Below are positions 44,739 to 56,630 of a stretch of DNA of 64,000 bases, one piece after another (position 1 is the first letter of the stretch; every line of letters begins with the position of its first letter). The stretch lies in assembly GCA_014529385.2 (NCBI GenBank), contig CM043961.1:13900978-13964977 (forward strand), read 5' to 3'. The notes under the pieces were generated by a model that saw only the letters and a list, made by a program, of their open reading frames with translations, was not told the DNA's origin and searched no databases. A program made the translations under genes and the position numbers. The DNA is from Adiantum capillus-veneris (taxonomy: Eukaryota > Streptophyta > Polypodiopsida > Polypodiales > Pteridaceae).

Positions 44739-46854
44739 TTGTGTGCTACAATTTTAGGGTGATAAAAGAGAGGCATGGGAGGACATGTGGCATGTGGCAA
44801 GTAAATACATGCAGTTGCTATGTCACTACTATCAATGTGGTCCTAATTTCTTGTGTAATCCATACCATTTTGAGAGTAGAGACGAGGCCTGTATTATTTG
44901 AATCACTAGTATCTTGCATTGTTCTTTTTTTGAGTTTTTTGAATTAATTTTATATAATATAAGTATCAACAAATATGGATCCTAAAAACAAGCTCACCTA
45001 AAGTGAAAAAGAATTTTCAAGAAGATGTTTTCCTAAAAACAACCCATGATGTTTCCCTGGATACTACAAGAATGCTCTTGCAATACGAGGCCAACAAAAA
45101 TCTTCTTGAGAACATGATGTAACATGTAGAAAAGGAAGTTGTGCAATGGGGCTTCGTAGTCATTGTCTACTCATTAAAGACATGCACCATGCAAGAAGCA
45201 AGGGGCTTACATGACTAAAAAAGTTCTTTGTTGGCAGATGGTGCACTTACAGGGAGCACTGTGAAGTAAGACTCAATGTTTAGAGGGTCTATCATAGAAG
45301 CTATCACTCTTATTGAGAAGTTTCTCCACCATATCACCTAATGAGCATGCACACAATTTACATGGACATATAAATATCTATAAGAGAAGTGATCTGAAGA
45401 CCAAACTTTCATTCTAATTGAGTTTTAGCCTTTTGAAATAAAATAAAGAGAGAGAGAGAGAGGACAACTTCCTTCGCTTTGATAGTTTTCTTGTAATGTT
45501 CTAATCTTAAATGATATTTTTTTTTTATTAAAACCAAAATTGATTAATTATAGTCCTAATAGGGATTGATAATTAATTAGATTAATAGTCAATTGTGTAT
45601 TAGTATTAAGAGTATAATCTTTAATAGAGAGAGACTAATTAAGAAAAATAGATAAAGACTAGTTATATTTTTACTAATTAACAAGGATTAGCATTAACTA
45701 CCTTCGTAATCAACTAGAGCTTATGTTCTCTAGTGATTTTTGGAAAAACTCTCTCTATGCTATAGATAATTGGCTCTGCCTTCGAGTTTGATTGAAAATG
45801 TGAATCCTAGGGGGGTCTATTTATACGTTTCTGGTACCGAGGGCCTACATTTAGCAGTTCCTTGTAGCCCAAGGCAGTCCCTTAGCTCCCCTAGCACCCC
45901 ATGCTACTAAATTTATCCCTTGAAAGTTAGTGATGACCCTCCTCAACAACATCTACCTGCTTTAAAATTCAAATTTGATAATTTTCAAGCCCATTTTTAG
46001 CTTAAATGGTAAATGGCCTATGACTGCAAGTGCTGAGGATATTTTCACTTCCAGAGTGCTGATTTGTGGCTGTCTACACAACGAATAATGGCTCACAGTT
46101 CTTGGAGGTGTGTCACATACGACATGGGCGCACCTACACATAGACTGTAGGCGACATCCACTAGTTCATCAGGTAGCTTGTGTTTGCTGCTTGATATTCT
46201 AGATTTCATCCTCACATTGTAGGTACTTCCACATGGGATGTATTGTCAGAGATGATGTATGTCTGTTGAGGGTTTTCTAGCTATGAGTCACGCAACAAAC
46301 AACTGCCGCAGCGGTTACAACATATAGTGGGAAATTTGTGGATGTATGACTTTGTGGGAAGTCTATGTACTGTCAGATTTACTGCAGCCTTTGTTGAGGG
46401 TCGAGTGAGATTTTATTGAGCTGGGGGATTCTCAAATGTTGAGATCCTTTTGGTGATACAGGTCTTGGAACGATCCCTCGAGCACCCTTAGATAGGCAGC
46501 TAGGATGTATTGACTGTGATTTAGACAATTGGGATTTCATCTTTGCTTTACTACCGTTGAGGCATTGTCGCGGTCTATGCTTACAGGACAATGACAGAAG
46601 AGTGAGAGACAGTACAGGTGCAGGACAGGTTTACCCACAACTTACACTGTTAGAGAGACAATGGTTTTTTGAGCTGTTTTGGTCTGTTTTTTAGTACATC
46701 AGAGCCATTTTACAAAGGAGACTCTGCCAAAATTTCTGCAAAATTTGAAGCTTTCTTGGTTCATTTGATAGGTTGATATTGTTTTAGGGGTCATTTTACA
46801 GGGGAAACTCTGCCAAATGTTTCCTAGGAAAGTAAACTACTATGAAGCGTAGCT
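44739..46854. other. no gene recognised; copia III leader at right end
   Basis: AT-rich DNA without a recognisable coding region. The last 200 bases before copia III gag contain a short direct repeat (TTTTACA..GGAGACTCTGCCAAA near 46710 and 46792) and TAGTACATCAGAGCC near 46694, which may be a decayed initiator-tRNA primer site. No 5' LTR matching the 3' LTR at 50896 was found. A short GA run lies at 45445-45462. Confidence 0.5.
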
Positions 46855-47796
46855 ATGGCTGGATCATAGGACACTGCTCTTTACAATATCAAGAAGCTGG
46901 ATGGAACCAATTTCCCATTGTGGAAGAAGCAAATTTGGCATGTGTTGGTACAAAAGAAGCAGATAAAACCTATAAAGCTCAAGAGGATAAAACCAGAAGA
47001 TATGGACGAAGATGAATGGAGCGAAATAGATGAATTGACACTTTCTACCATTATGCTGACTTTGGCAGAAAGCGTTTACTTCAATGTAGCAGACGAGATG
47101 TCAGCTTATGAAGCATGGACAAAGCTGAGTGATCTTTATGAGAAGCAGAGTGCAGCTTCATAGGTATACTGGCTTAAGAAGCTTGTTGACTTGAAGATGA
47201 AATAAGGGACACCTATGTCCAATCATCTGAATGAATTCAACACCATCGACAGTCAGTTGTCAGCTCAAGGTGTCAAGTTTGATGAACCTGTTAGAGCTAT
47301 GTTCCTATTGATCACATTGCCGGAAAGTTCGGACACTTTTTGCACAGCTTTGAGTAATTCTGCACCTCTAGATGGTTTGACCATAGCAGGTGTAGAAGGC
47401 AGTCTGATTACTGAAGAAACCAACAAAAAGACAATGGACAAAGGCAAAAGAACACCCTTAGTTGTAAGGGGAAGGACCAAAGAAAAGGACAAAGGTGGAA
47501 AGAGGAATCAGTCTCGTAGCAAGTCCCGCAGTGCTAAAGGCAAGAGTGACATAGAATGCTACCATTGTGGCAAGAAGGGTCACATGAAAAGAGACTGCAG
47601 AGAATGGAAAGCAGAAAAAGGCAAAGAGAAAGCTGAAGACCATGGTGAGAAGAACAAGTCCTCAGTGAAGATTCAAGAAATAAATGTGACAAACACTGTT
47701 GCAGAGGATGACAGTCTAGTGTCAGGAGACATCTACTTCTTGAATAATACAATGGACTCAGCTCTTCTTACAACACATTTGATGGAAACGCACTGA
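46855..47796 (+). pseudogene. copia III gag
   Basis: It begins MAGS at 46855, a TAG follows, then DTALYNIKKLDGTNFPLWKK. Copia gag blocks are visible: TLSTIMLTLAESVYFNVADE, AYEAWTKLSDLYEKQSAAS, a TAG, VYWLKKLVDLKMK, a TAA, SNHLNEFNTIDSQL and MFLLITLPESSDTFCTALS. A basic tail and the knuckle CYHCGKKGHMKRDC (C-X2-C-X4-H-X4-C) follow near 47.56 kb. The frame is continuous apart from the three stops, and shifts at about 47795 into protease. Confidence 0.9.
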
Positions 47797-49347
47797 GTGA
47801 CTGGATTATAGACTCAGGGGCATCACTTCATGTGTCTCCAAACAAGGAGTGGTTTACCTCTTATGTGACCACTAAAGATCATGTTCGGCTAGGCAATGGG
47901 CAGACATGTGAGATCTTAGGTGCTCGAGATGTTCAAATGAAGTTTCAGAATGGCTCTTCTTTCATGCTGAAGAATGCGAGACATGTTCCCGCAATTACAA
48001 AGAGCTTGATCAGCACAGGTTTACTTGATGATGCTGGCTATGTCACCACTTTTGGACAAAACATGTGGAAGATATCCAAGGGTTCTATGACAGTAGCACA
48101 TGGAGTAAAGTCTGGAGGACTTTACATGATTTATGTATCAAATGTCTCTAAAAATGTAATCAATGTAACCGAGCAGCCGAACGTTTCTTTGTGGCATAGC
48201 CGGTTAGGACACATGTCCAAGAAGGGAATAGAAATCTTGTCTCGTTCTGGTTATTTGTCTGGCTTGTCATTTAATGATTTTGAATTCTGTGAACATTGTC
48301 TGTATGGTAAGCAAACACAGCAGCCACATAAGCATAGAAGCAGTAGAAGAGATACACAATTGGCACTTGTTCATAGTAATTTGTGTGGACCTATGCCTAA
48401 CCTATCTCTAGGGGGAGCTTCTTACTTTATGACATTTATAGATGATTACTCGAGGAAATTATGGGTTTACTTTCTCAAGCACAAGGATGAAGCGTTTAGT
48501 GTTTTCAAAACGTTTGTGACACTTGTGGAGAATGAGAGTGGCAAGAAGCTTAAATGCTTATGCACTAACAATGGTGGAGAGTATGTTTCAAAGGCCTTTC
48601 AGGAATTTTGTGATTCAAAAGGTATAAAACGTGAACTTACTGCTCCTTACAATCCTCCTCAAAATGGTGTTGCTGAGAGGATGAATAGGACCATACAAGA
48701 GAAGGTCAAAAGTATGTTGTCTAATGCACAACTGACAAATGGGTTTTGGGCTGAAGCGGTATCAACAGCTGTTCATCTTATAAATGGATCTCCTAGCAAG
48801 GTTTGGCAGAAGGATTCAGTGGCAGAGATGGTATGGTCAGGCAAAATTCCCTCATACAAGCATCTCAGAGTCTTTGGCTGTGAGGCATATACTCACGTTC
48901 CAAAGGAATTTAGGAACAAACTTGAGCCAAAGAGTAGAAAGTGCATCTTTCTAGGCTATGGTAATTCTGGTGAGATGGGGTATAGACTTTGGGATCTCGA
49001 ATCCAGAAAGTTTATCCGCAAAAATGATGTTCACTTTAATGATGCCAAATATCATTCTAAACCAGAGAGGGTTGATGAGATTAGAAGAGTTGTCTTCCAA
49101 GAAGATGGACCTGCACGTGCAAGACAAAATGTTAGGGCTCAAGAGGAGCAAGGACAGGATAGAGTGGAACCACAGGTTGTGGCTGAGCCTCAGCCACCTA
49201 TTTTGCGTAAATCGGGACGGATCTCACGACCTCCTGATCGGTTTGTTCCATCTATGAACTATGTCATGTTGACTGATTGCAATGAGCCTTCATGTTACAA
49301 GGAAGCAGTGCAAATGAAGGACTCCGGGAATTGGCAATTGGCCATGT
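47790..49347 (+). pseudogene. copia III protease and integrase, catalytic Asp lost
   Basis: The protease block DWIIDSGASLHVSPNK is normal. Integrase has LWHSRLGHMSKKGIEIL and CEHCLYGKQ, then LVHSNLCGPMPNL, KCLCTNNGGEYVSKAF and PYNPPQNGVAERMNRT. In copia integrases the first two blocks read HSDxxGP and RSDNGGE. Here both catalytic Asp are Asn, each explained by one G-to-A change (GAT to AAT, GAC to AAC). The Glu is kept. The frame is otherwise open for 505 codons to a TAG at 49347. Such a protein could not cut or join DNA. Confidence 0.92.
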
Positions 49348-50802
49348 AGTCAGAGATGACAGCTCTTCATAAAAACCAGACATGGAAGCTAGTTAAATTA
49401 CCACAGGGCAAAAAGGCTCTACCTTGTAAATGGGTTTACAGGTATAAGATCACCGCTCATGATAGTCAGCCAAAGTACAAAGCAAGGCTTGTTGCCAAGG
49501 GCTTTAAGCAAGAACAAGGCATTGACTTTGATGAAGCCTTCTCTCCGGTGGTCAAGATGACTACATTGAGATGCTTTCTTGCATTCGTTGCCATATTAGA
49601 TTTGGTGTTGCATCAAATGGATGTCAAGACAACGTTCTTGCATGGTGATTTAGATGTGGAAATTTACATGCAGCAGCCAGAAGGGTTTGCTGAGAAAGGC
49701 AAGGAAGATTAGGTATGCGAGTTGTTGAAGAGTCTTTATGGCTTAAAACAATCACCGAGGGCATGGTACCATAAGTTCCACAAGTTTATGCTTTCTCAAG
49801 GCTACAAACGTAGTGAGTTCGATCACTATCTATATACAAAGAAGGCTAAGGATGGTAGTTGGTTGATCCTTATTTTGTATGTGGATGACATGTTGATTGC
49901 TGGCAAGCACTTGGAAGAAATTTCAACTTTGAAGTCAAAGATGGAAAAATTGTTTGACATGAAAGACATGGGTGAGGCAAGTCATATACTTGGTATGCGC
50001 ATTGAGAGAGACAGATCAAAGAAGTTGATTTGGTTATCTCAAACAGAGTATATTGACAAGGTTTTGCAATGTTTCAATATGGAGAAGGGAAAGGCATTGA
50101 GTGTTCCATTGCCACCATGTGTCCTGTGTCTGAGGAAGAACAGGCTGAAATGAATAAGATTCCATATGCATCTGCAGTGGGTAGTTTGATGTATGCAATG
50201 ATTTCTACTCGCCCAGACATTGCATTTGCAGTGGGAGTAGTAAGTCAATACATGTCAAACCCAGGCAAGAAACATTGGGAGGCAGTGAAAGGAATATTGA
50301 GATACCTGAAAGCTACAAAGAGTATGCGTATATGATATGGGAGTCAAGAGCTAAGTGTAAAGGGTTTTATAGACTCAGATTATGCAGGTGACTTAGACAA
50401 TCGAAGGTCTACGTCAGGGTATGTCTTTACATTGGCTGGTGGAGCAGTATCATGGCGTTCTAGATTACAAGATTGTGTTATTCAGTCTACTACAGAGGCT
50501 GAATATGTTGCAACATCAGAGGCATGCAAAGAATCAATTTGGCTTAATCGACTAGTAACAGATTTGGGAATCAAAGAAGAGATGCCTGTGTTATATTGTG
50601 ATAGTTAAAGTGCTATACAATTGGCTTGCAATCCAGTTTATCACTCAAAGACAAAGCATGTGGATCTGAAGTATCATTTCATTAGGGAAATGCTCGAGGA
50701 TAAGCAACTTCAGCTTGTCAAAGTTCACACCACAGAAATCCTGCTGATCTACTTACAAAAGGACTTCCCTCAGAGAGCTTTGCGCATTTTCGGAAGCAAT
50801 TA
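49348..50802 (+). pseudogene. copia III RT and RNase H
   Basis: After the TAG, the same frame continues SEMTALHKNQTWKLVKLPQG, KARLVAKGFKQEQGIDFDEA, VKTTFLHGDLDVEIYMQQPE, TAG, SLYGLKQSPRAWYHKFHKFM and LILYVDDMLIAGKHL (Y-V-D-D intact). A shift near 50100 moves to SAVGSLMYAMISTRPDIAFA. RNase H shows DYAGDLDNRRSTSGYVF, TTEAEYVATSEACKES and LYCDS, a TAA, then SAIQLAC. Here Gln is strongly conserved in the family (C-D-S-Q-S-A-I), so this TAA is a CAA-to-TAA change. The last block, HVDLKYHFIREMLED, precedes the polypurine tract. Confidence 0.92.
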
Positions 50803-50869
50803 GGTTTAGATCACTTCTCTACATCTCTTCTATATTAGCTTGTATAGTAGCTTCTCTCACACTTAAAGT

Positions 50870-50921
50870 ACCACATTGGACTTTAAGTGGGAGGTTGTTG
50901 GAGTATAAAGCCCAATGTGGT
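50870..50921. repeat. inverted repeat across copia III PPT-LTR junction
   Basis: ACCACATTGGACTTTA (50870) and TAAAGCCCAATGTGGT (50905) can pair with one bulged base and one mismatch. The polypurine tract AAGTGGGAGG and the LTR start (TGTTGGAG, 50896) lie in the loop. Confidence 0.85.
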
Positions 50922-51120
50922 CGCCCAAGTAAGTGGGCGGGCCGCCAGGTATGTACACATATTCTTTTGTTAAAACCTAATAAGAACTCACTATGCTCTA
51001 CACATTATAGTAGAGCGAGTTCACCATATCGTCGTGCTCTTCTTCTCACACTCTCTCTTGCGTCGCACTTCCGCTCGTACTCCTTCAATCCCTCTCTCTC
51101 CAAGCGACTCATGGCAAAGG
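50896..51120 (+). repeat. copia III 3' LTR (right end uncertain)
   Basis: TGTTGGAGTATAAAGCCC follows the polypurine tract directly. The end of the LTR cannot be set without a partner. Confidence 0.55.
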
Positions 51121-51389
51121 TGCTGCCAAGAGATCTCTTAGCAGCCGGGGATGAGGAGGAGAGGCGGCGGGAGAAGGAGGTGGTGGGGGGGCTGATGAGG
51201 AGGGGGGGAACTCAGGGGGAGGAGGGGCTGTGAGGGGTGAAGCTGAGGTGGGGGCTAGAGCACAGACCTCATCCTGCTCAAGAGGACCAAATTTTTTCCT
51301 CGTGAAAACCCATTGCTACTGGGCAGGCGCCTAAGGACCACCCTGAGTGCCAGGCTATCATTGTGGACCCTGCCGTTGCCGACCATGAA

Positions 51390-52240
51390 CCTGCTACCAT
51401 CCCTCCTCCGCTGGAGCCCCAGGCTCGAAGCGTGGCTCTGCCTGTGTGCTCTGTGGATCTGCCTGTGGTGGCTGTTGGCTAGCCCTTCCAGGCTGGGGCT
51501 CGGCCTGTGGTGTAGGTCGAGGCCTCCTTTGTGGACAGGCCTGCGCAAGATGGCCCATCTGTCGACAAATGAAGCACTGATTCGAGAGGCCTGAATACTC
51601 CACGCTCTATCTAAACCAACCCCCACTCACCCGAGGAAGTAGGATGACCTTCAAGAGAGTGTGAATATCCCTAACCAGAACACAAACTAAGGAAATCGGA
51701 CTTCCTTGGCAGCTACTGAGGCTACCGTGGGAGGAGTCTCTAGGACAATCCCAATCGCTGAGCCTATCCTGGACAAAAGTGGTAGGTACTCCCTCCGCAA
51801 ACTAGGAAAGCATACGGAGATGAGAATGTCTGCTTCCTCTACCACAACATCTAAAACAGGGTAAAAACCATGTCTCCTCTGTCGAAAGTGGGCTCAAGTT
51901 TCTTGGATGGTCAAGGGGCTCATGGCGATGACATTGGATGCCATATTAGAGGTCTGAAACTCGATCCGGTAGTAGCCTCGTCCGCGGATCTCAACGTACA
52001 AGATCTTGCCCACCTCTACGCAAGAAGGAGGGCCTGGAGAAGATCACGTAGCTCTCCTTTGCTGGGTCTGGTACTGAGAATCTTGGAGATGACGGCGGAG
52101 GTTGCCGCTAGGCGCTCCACCTTTGCTATGACGCTCACTTGCTCTATCGGGGAAAGAGCAAGTCAAATGGTGGGCTCTGCCAGGTCGAGCGAGGGGACTT
52201 CTGAGGAGTCTCTCTAGGGCGAAGCATGAGCTTCCATTTG
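51390..52240 (-). pseudogene. DUF4283/CCHC-type protein remnant
   Basis: Minus-strand segments in two frames give LSPIEQVSVIAKVERLAATS, VISKILSTRPSKGELRDLLQ, then in another frame YRIEFQTSNMASNVIAMSPL, REYLPLLSRIGSAIGIVLE and, after a stop and a further shift, YSGLSNQCFICRQMGHLAQA with a Pro/Gln-rich tail. The knuckle CFICRQMGHLAQAC is C-X2-C-X4-H-X4-C. A DUF4283-like fold followed by such a knuckle is common in plant LINE ORF1 and related retroposed genes. No LINE endonuclease or RT is nearby, so the source is uncertain. Several lesions show it is dead. Confidence 0.5.
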
Positions 52241-52299
52241 TCTCTGCTGCTGCTGTGTAGGAAAAATGGGGGGGTGCGTGAAGACAACCACCTGAGAGC

Positions 52300-55179
52300 T
52301 TGGTGAGTGAATTCCCAATAAGAGCTCCATTGCACGGCTAAATAAGTGAGGTCTTCGGGGGGGGGGGCTAAAGGTGCACAAAGGTGGAGGTAGAGTCGAA
52401 ATGAAGGTCATTGTGTGCAAGAGCAGCGGACAGGTGATCGAGAGCAGGCAGCAAGTGTGTGTGCGAGCAGCAAACGAGCAACGGGGGGTGTGGGGGAGCG
52501 GGTTGGATAGCACGTGTGCTGGCTCGGTGTAGGTAGAGTAGCACGCGAGATTAAGACAGCGTGCAGTAGGGACAGGTGTGGGGGAGCGCGCAGGTAGAGA
52601 TAGATGGGGGGCAGCGCGTAGGCGGGGGGAGAGGAAACAATGGTGCAAGGGGGAGGCAGGAGCAGGCAAGGGGGGGAGCGTGCAAGAGCAGCAACGAGCC
52701 CTTTTTGGTTCTAAAAAGTATTTTTCTTCAATGATTACTAAAACCTTTCAATGATTCTATCAAATTAAAGTATCTATGAAAATTTCTAGAGGCCATAACA
52801 AGGTCGGTCTTCATTTGAATTGAATTCTAAAAATCCCTAGCTATAGGTTAGTCATGCTGAAGATTTTGAAAATATCAATTTTGGGCTACTTTTAAGATAG
52901 TGGTTTACTAGTTTGTTGGTTTTGTGCTCTCAATAAAAGCTTTAGGGTTTAATTTTTCGCTTTGTGGAAACCTTATAGAAAAGGTACTTCAAGTTCAACT
53001 GGTCAACTCCAATAAGAGCATATACCAAAGGTACTTTTTTCCCACTAGGTTTTATTGCCTATGTTCATCCAAGTTTTTATACCGTAGTCTAGCAACACTC
53101 ATCACTCTCCTCTTGTATGTATATATATTTATTCTACATCTGCAATGAGTAATTTGCTACCCATATCAATCGTACAAGATTTATAGCAATAGTTGCAGAT
53201 CTCAACTATTCTTGTCAAGAGAAACTCTTATCTTCCAGGACAATAACCAAGCTTCCTCAATGAATGGTAGGCTGGAGATTGGCATACAAGAATAAAGGAC
53301 AAGCAATGACAATCTTAACAAGAGATCTCTCAACAACAATCATAAAGAGCTCACACATGGCTTCAAAGTAGTAGAGTATTGTAGAGTGGCCCACAGGAAA
53401 ATCCATAATCAAGTCTACGACCCAAAGAAGCATAGTTCCCACAAAGGAATTGAACTCCAAAAGACATCTTCATGGCCAAAAGTGGCAACAAAGAGAATAA
53501 TGCATAAACAGATGCAACATTGTCTCAATAATTAAATCCCATCTCCATATCAACTAGAACACAAAACATATAGATCACCCAATGGGGAGCATCATCATCT
53601 ACAAATAAAATTCAAAGCTAGAGACTAGCCTTAAAAGACAAACTTGACAACATCCCTAACAACCAAATTGCACATGGTCGTGTCAAGGGACAACACAAGC
53701 TAGGAAGGGGGGATTTTTGGCGGATTTAGTATACGGCCACCCACTTAGCTGGACACCAGATTTGTACTTTGTTATTTTTTTGAGATAGTGTAGCTATACT
53801 CTATGAAAATCCTAATTCCAAAGTAGCAAGTCTATTCCCTACGTTGCAATTCTTTCATGATGATTGTAAAGGACCATGTGAGCTAATCACTAGCCATTTA
53901 GAAAGCCCTAGGTGTATTTAAGATAATGACTTTAATGTGAAAGGGAGGGTTCTATTTTGGAAAAGAAAGGATCTCTATTGTACGTATGCTGAAGCGTCTT
54001 CTCAATCTAAGATTTGTAATAACTATATTTTGTGATTGGGTAATCTATTTTAGTTTTGAAGCTTGCATTGTGTTCCTCTTTCTTTGCTCTTTCATTCATG
54101 TGTAAGAATTTCAAGTTTTGTTGTGGTTTACGACTATGCATCTATGAATCTAATCTATAGATTTGAATGCTTAAATCACTATTTGTTGAAGTTTTGAATG
54201 TAGAAGAGTGTTATTACATTGTAGGGTAACCTCTTTGGGCCATTCTGTTGCAGTTTTGTGACTTGTATCATGATGGATCGCGATCCATGTACCTTGTTGG
54301 AATGCAACGAGACTTGGTATACTTGTCTCTTTAGGCCTAATGAAGCTTTTCTTAAAGTTTTGTGACAATCCAATTTCATTTAGTTGGAAAAATAGTGTGA
54401 TAACCTAGAGCTGTGAGAAAGGACATATGAAAATTTCTTGATCATTTAGTGGTGATTTTCTTGTTGATTTGATGCATTTTCTTGTTAGGTTCACTTCCTC
54501 ACGACTAACAATCTCAAAGAGTCTTCGTACCCCATTCAAGTCACTTTCTTGAGTATTGACATATTATGTTAATGTCAAATAGCTATGCTACAATTGTCTG
54601 AGCATGGCAACCCGCTAACACCTCTTCTAATAATTAGGAAGGTATAATTTATGTATTGTATGACATTCCAAAATTGGATTTTTAAGTGCTTATTGCAAAT
54701 GGAGTTCTTCTTCACAATGGTGCCATTTATGCAAGTTGAAGTGTAAAGTTTTTAGTTTTGGAACAATATTTTGAATTATAACCTAATTGGACCCTAATTT
54801 TCAAGGTCAAAACTAGGATTTTTAATTATAAATGGTATTAAAACCTTACATTTTAACATAAATCTCAATTGTCTCATTGGTGTTACCTTAAACCTATGGT
54901 TGTTTCTTAGTCTCCCACTTGGATATTCATTGGTACCATAATGTTCACCCTGAGATAAAGGACTAAGCTCCAAGTCCTTTTAGAGAAGAGAGATTCTACA
55001 AAAGAAGGCGGAAGAGTAGAGAGGGTTGAGTAAAGATATATAAAGGTGTATTCAAAATCAATGTGTCATGATATTAATATGGAAAACGCTTAGTTTAGAT
55101 AGTGTAAAGAGAGTACAAACATTTTTTTAATTGGTAGTAGCACTTGTGATATAGAATCATCCAAATTCCAACCCTAGTT
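52300..55179. other. no gene recognised
   Basis: GC-rich with G runs up to 52.68 kb, then AT-rich. A 67-codon minus frame at 53257-53460 (WVVDLIMDFPVGHS) vaguely recalls the gypsy integrase block D-F-I-x-x-L-P, but it is too weak to call. No RNA gene or repeat was identified. Confidence 0.45.
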
Positions 55180-55680
55180 TGTGCATAAGCTTCTCAGTCA
55201 TCACTTAATTTCCGCACCTCCATCCACATATATGTTAATAATTCATTGATTCTTGAATTTAGCAATCATTAACACTATTTCTTTAATTCCTCAAGCAATG
55301 ATAGCCCCAATAGACTTAACCTTAGCTTTCCTAGTACTTACCAACTTTAAACAAGCTCGTCTTTCCTTCAGTGAGAGCTGAAGGAGCTATTTTCAGGTAA
55401 TGTTTGGCCCTTGCTTACTGACATCTACAACCAAGTTGTATGGTGAATAGCCCATTTTAAATAGGATATCCTCCTTGCCCATGTGCCTCCTAGATTTATT
55501 CTTCACATACTTAGGGGCCTACGATGAACCTTCTTCATGGACGTTATCTTGCTTTGAGGCATCCATTACATCTGATCTTTGTCTCCTCACCCTCTTGATC
55601 AACACCACATCAAACTCATCTATCTTTGATTTCCCTTTGTAAGGATGTTGAAAAATTAATCTTGAAAAGAATTTAGAGAT
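55180..55680 (-). pseudogene. gypsy IV (Tat-type) pre-protease and protease remnant
   Basis: The minus strand reads GYSPYNLVVDVSKQGPNIT, TGA, K, TAG, LLQLSLKERRACLKLVSTRK, then NIYVDGGAEI and, one frame over, VMTEKLMHKLGLEFG. This aligns with gypsy II (PYNLLEDMRGKGPDISWPQL, LVDGGAQICIMTEGLMQKLG). The two stops stand exactly where gypsy II has Trp and Gln. Only this piece of the element is recognisable. Its gag end would lie toward the CACTA insertion at 55958. Confidence 0.7.
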
Positions 55681-55957
55681 TGAATAGGGAAACGATCCCT
55701 TTTGCTAGTGAAAATTCAAAGCTTAAGGGGTTTTATCAATAGTCCTTGAACATAGTTGTTGTATTGGTTTTACATAGAGTGACCCTTTTGAGCTCATTCT
55801 TTACCTCTAGGAGGAGAGAGTGGAAAAAATTCTTTTAGTGCAAGTGGTGGTGGTGGTGTAGGGACCTTAGAATATATGTAGGTGGTGTCATGCGTGCAAC
55901 AGGACTCTTAACTGTATGCTAAGTTGGATATCATTTTTTGAAGCTTTCATTGTAAAA

Positions 55958-55970
55958 CACTACAAGAGGT
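55958..55970 (+). repeat. CACTA left terminal inverted repeat
   Basis: CACTACAAGAGGT, preceded by target duplication AAA. Confidence 0.95.
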
Positions 55971-55983
55971 TGTGTGCTCTTGT

Positions 55984-56222
55984 GACGCTTTTAGCGATGG
56001 AAATACACTGGGTTTTTATAACCCCCGGCATCGCTAAGAGTGTCGCTAACAGCGTAGATACGGGAACGTTGCTATAAGCATCGCTATAACAGTCACTATA
56101 ATCGTCGCTATATAGGGACGTCTATAGCCACAATTATAGAGACGCTGCAGAGCCATCTATAGTGATGCTTATAGTGACGCTGCAGAGCCTTATATAGCAA
56201 CGTTCATAGCGACGCCCAAGAG
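55984..56222. repeat. CACTA left subterminal repeat array
   Basis: About a dozen copies of an 8-12 base motif in both orientations (GTGACGCT, AGCGATG, CATCGCTAA, GTCGCTA, TAGCGACG), spaced 8-25 bases. In En/Spm such arrays bind the accessory protein TnpA. The same role here is inference. Confidence 0.85.
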
Positions 56223-56233
56223 GAAGTTTTTTT

Positions 56234-56262
56234 GGTGGCAGGGTTTTCAATGCCCTGCCACC
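56234..56262. repeat. perfect 10-bp stem-loop
   Basis: GGTGGCAGGG and CCCTGCCACC are perfect inverted copies with a 9-base loop, just inside the left subterminal array and downstream of the accessory gene. Confidence 0.9.
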
Positions 56263-56630
56263 CATCAACCATATTGAATATTTCATTAATTGATTCACCT
56301 TTGAAAAAAAGTGCAAAGGTAGATATAGACCCAAAATAATCACCCACAAGACAATATAACCATTAACTCCATCATCCATAGTACGTATTTTTTGCAAAAT
56401 AAAGATACAAAACTGACAAGTGTGAATTGATGAAAGTAAATCAATGACAATTGTACACATAGGCAAAATCACTTGATTGTTAAACTGTGCAAATGTAATA
56501 GTTACAAACCATTGTCATTATTTAAAAAATATACATGGTTTTCAAAAAGACGTATAAAAGTCGTCTCATGATACATAAGCTATGACAAAAAGAAACTAAT
56601 GCTATCTAGCTATGGCTAAACTAACGTTGT

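Larger units (their letters stand above)
46855..51120 (+). mobile_element. Ty1/copia element III (5' LTR not found)
   Basis: Plus-strand gag, protease, integrase, RT and RNase H in copia order, ending with a polypurine tract and an LTR start at 50896. The frame changes twice (near 47795 and 50100) and there are at least seven stops. The right limit of the LTR is not defined. It is approximated by the change to GC-rich sequence after about 51.1 kb. Confidence 0.88.

Noticed and set aside
46379..46591. Minus frame of 70 codons.
   Set aside because: No similarity or supporting context.
53257..53460. Minus frame with WVVDLIMDFPVGHS, possible gypsy integrase.
   Set aside because: Only a short loose resemblance; no second integrase block is near.
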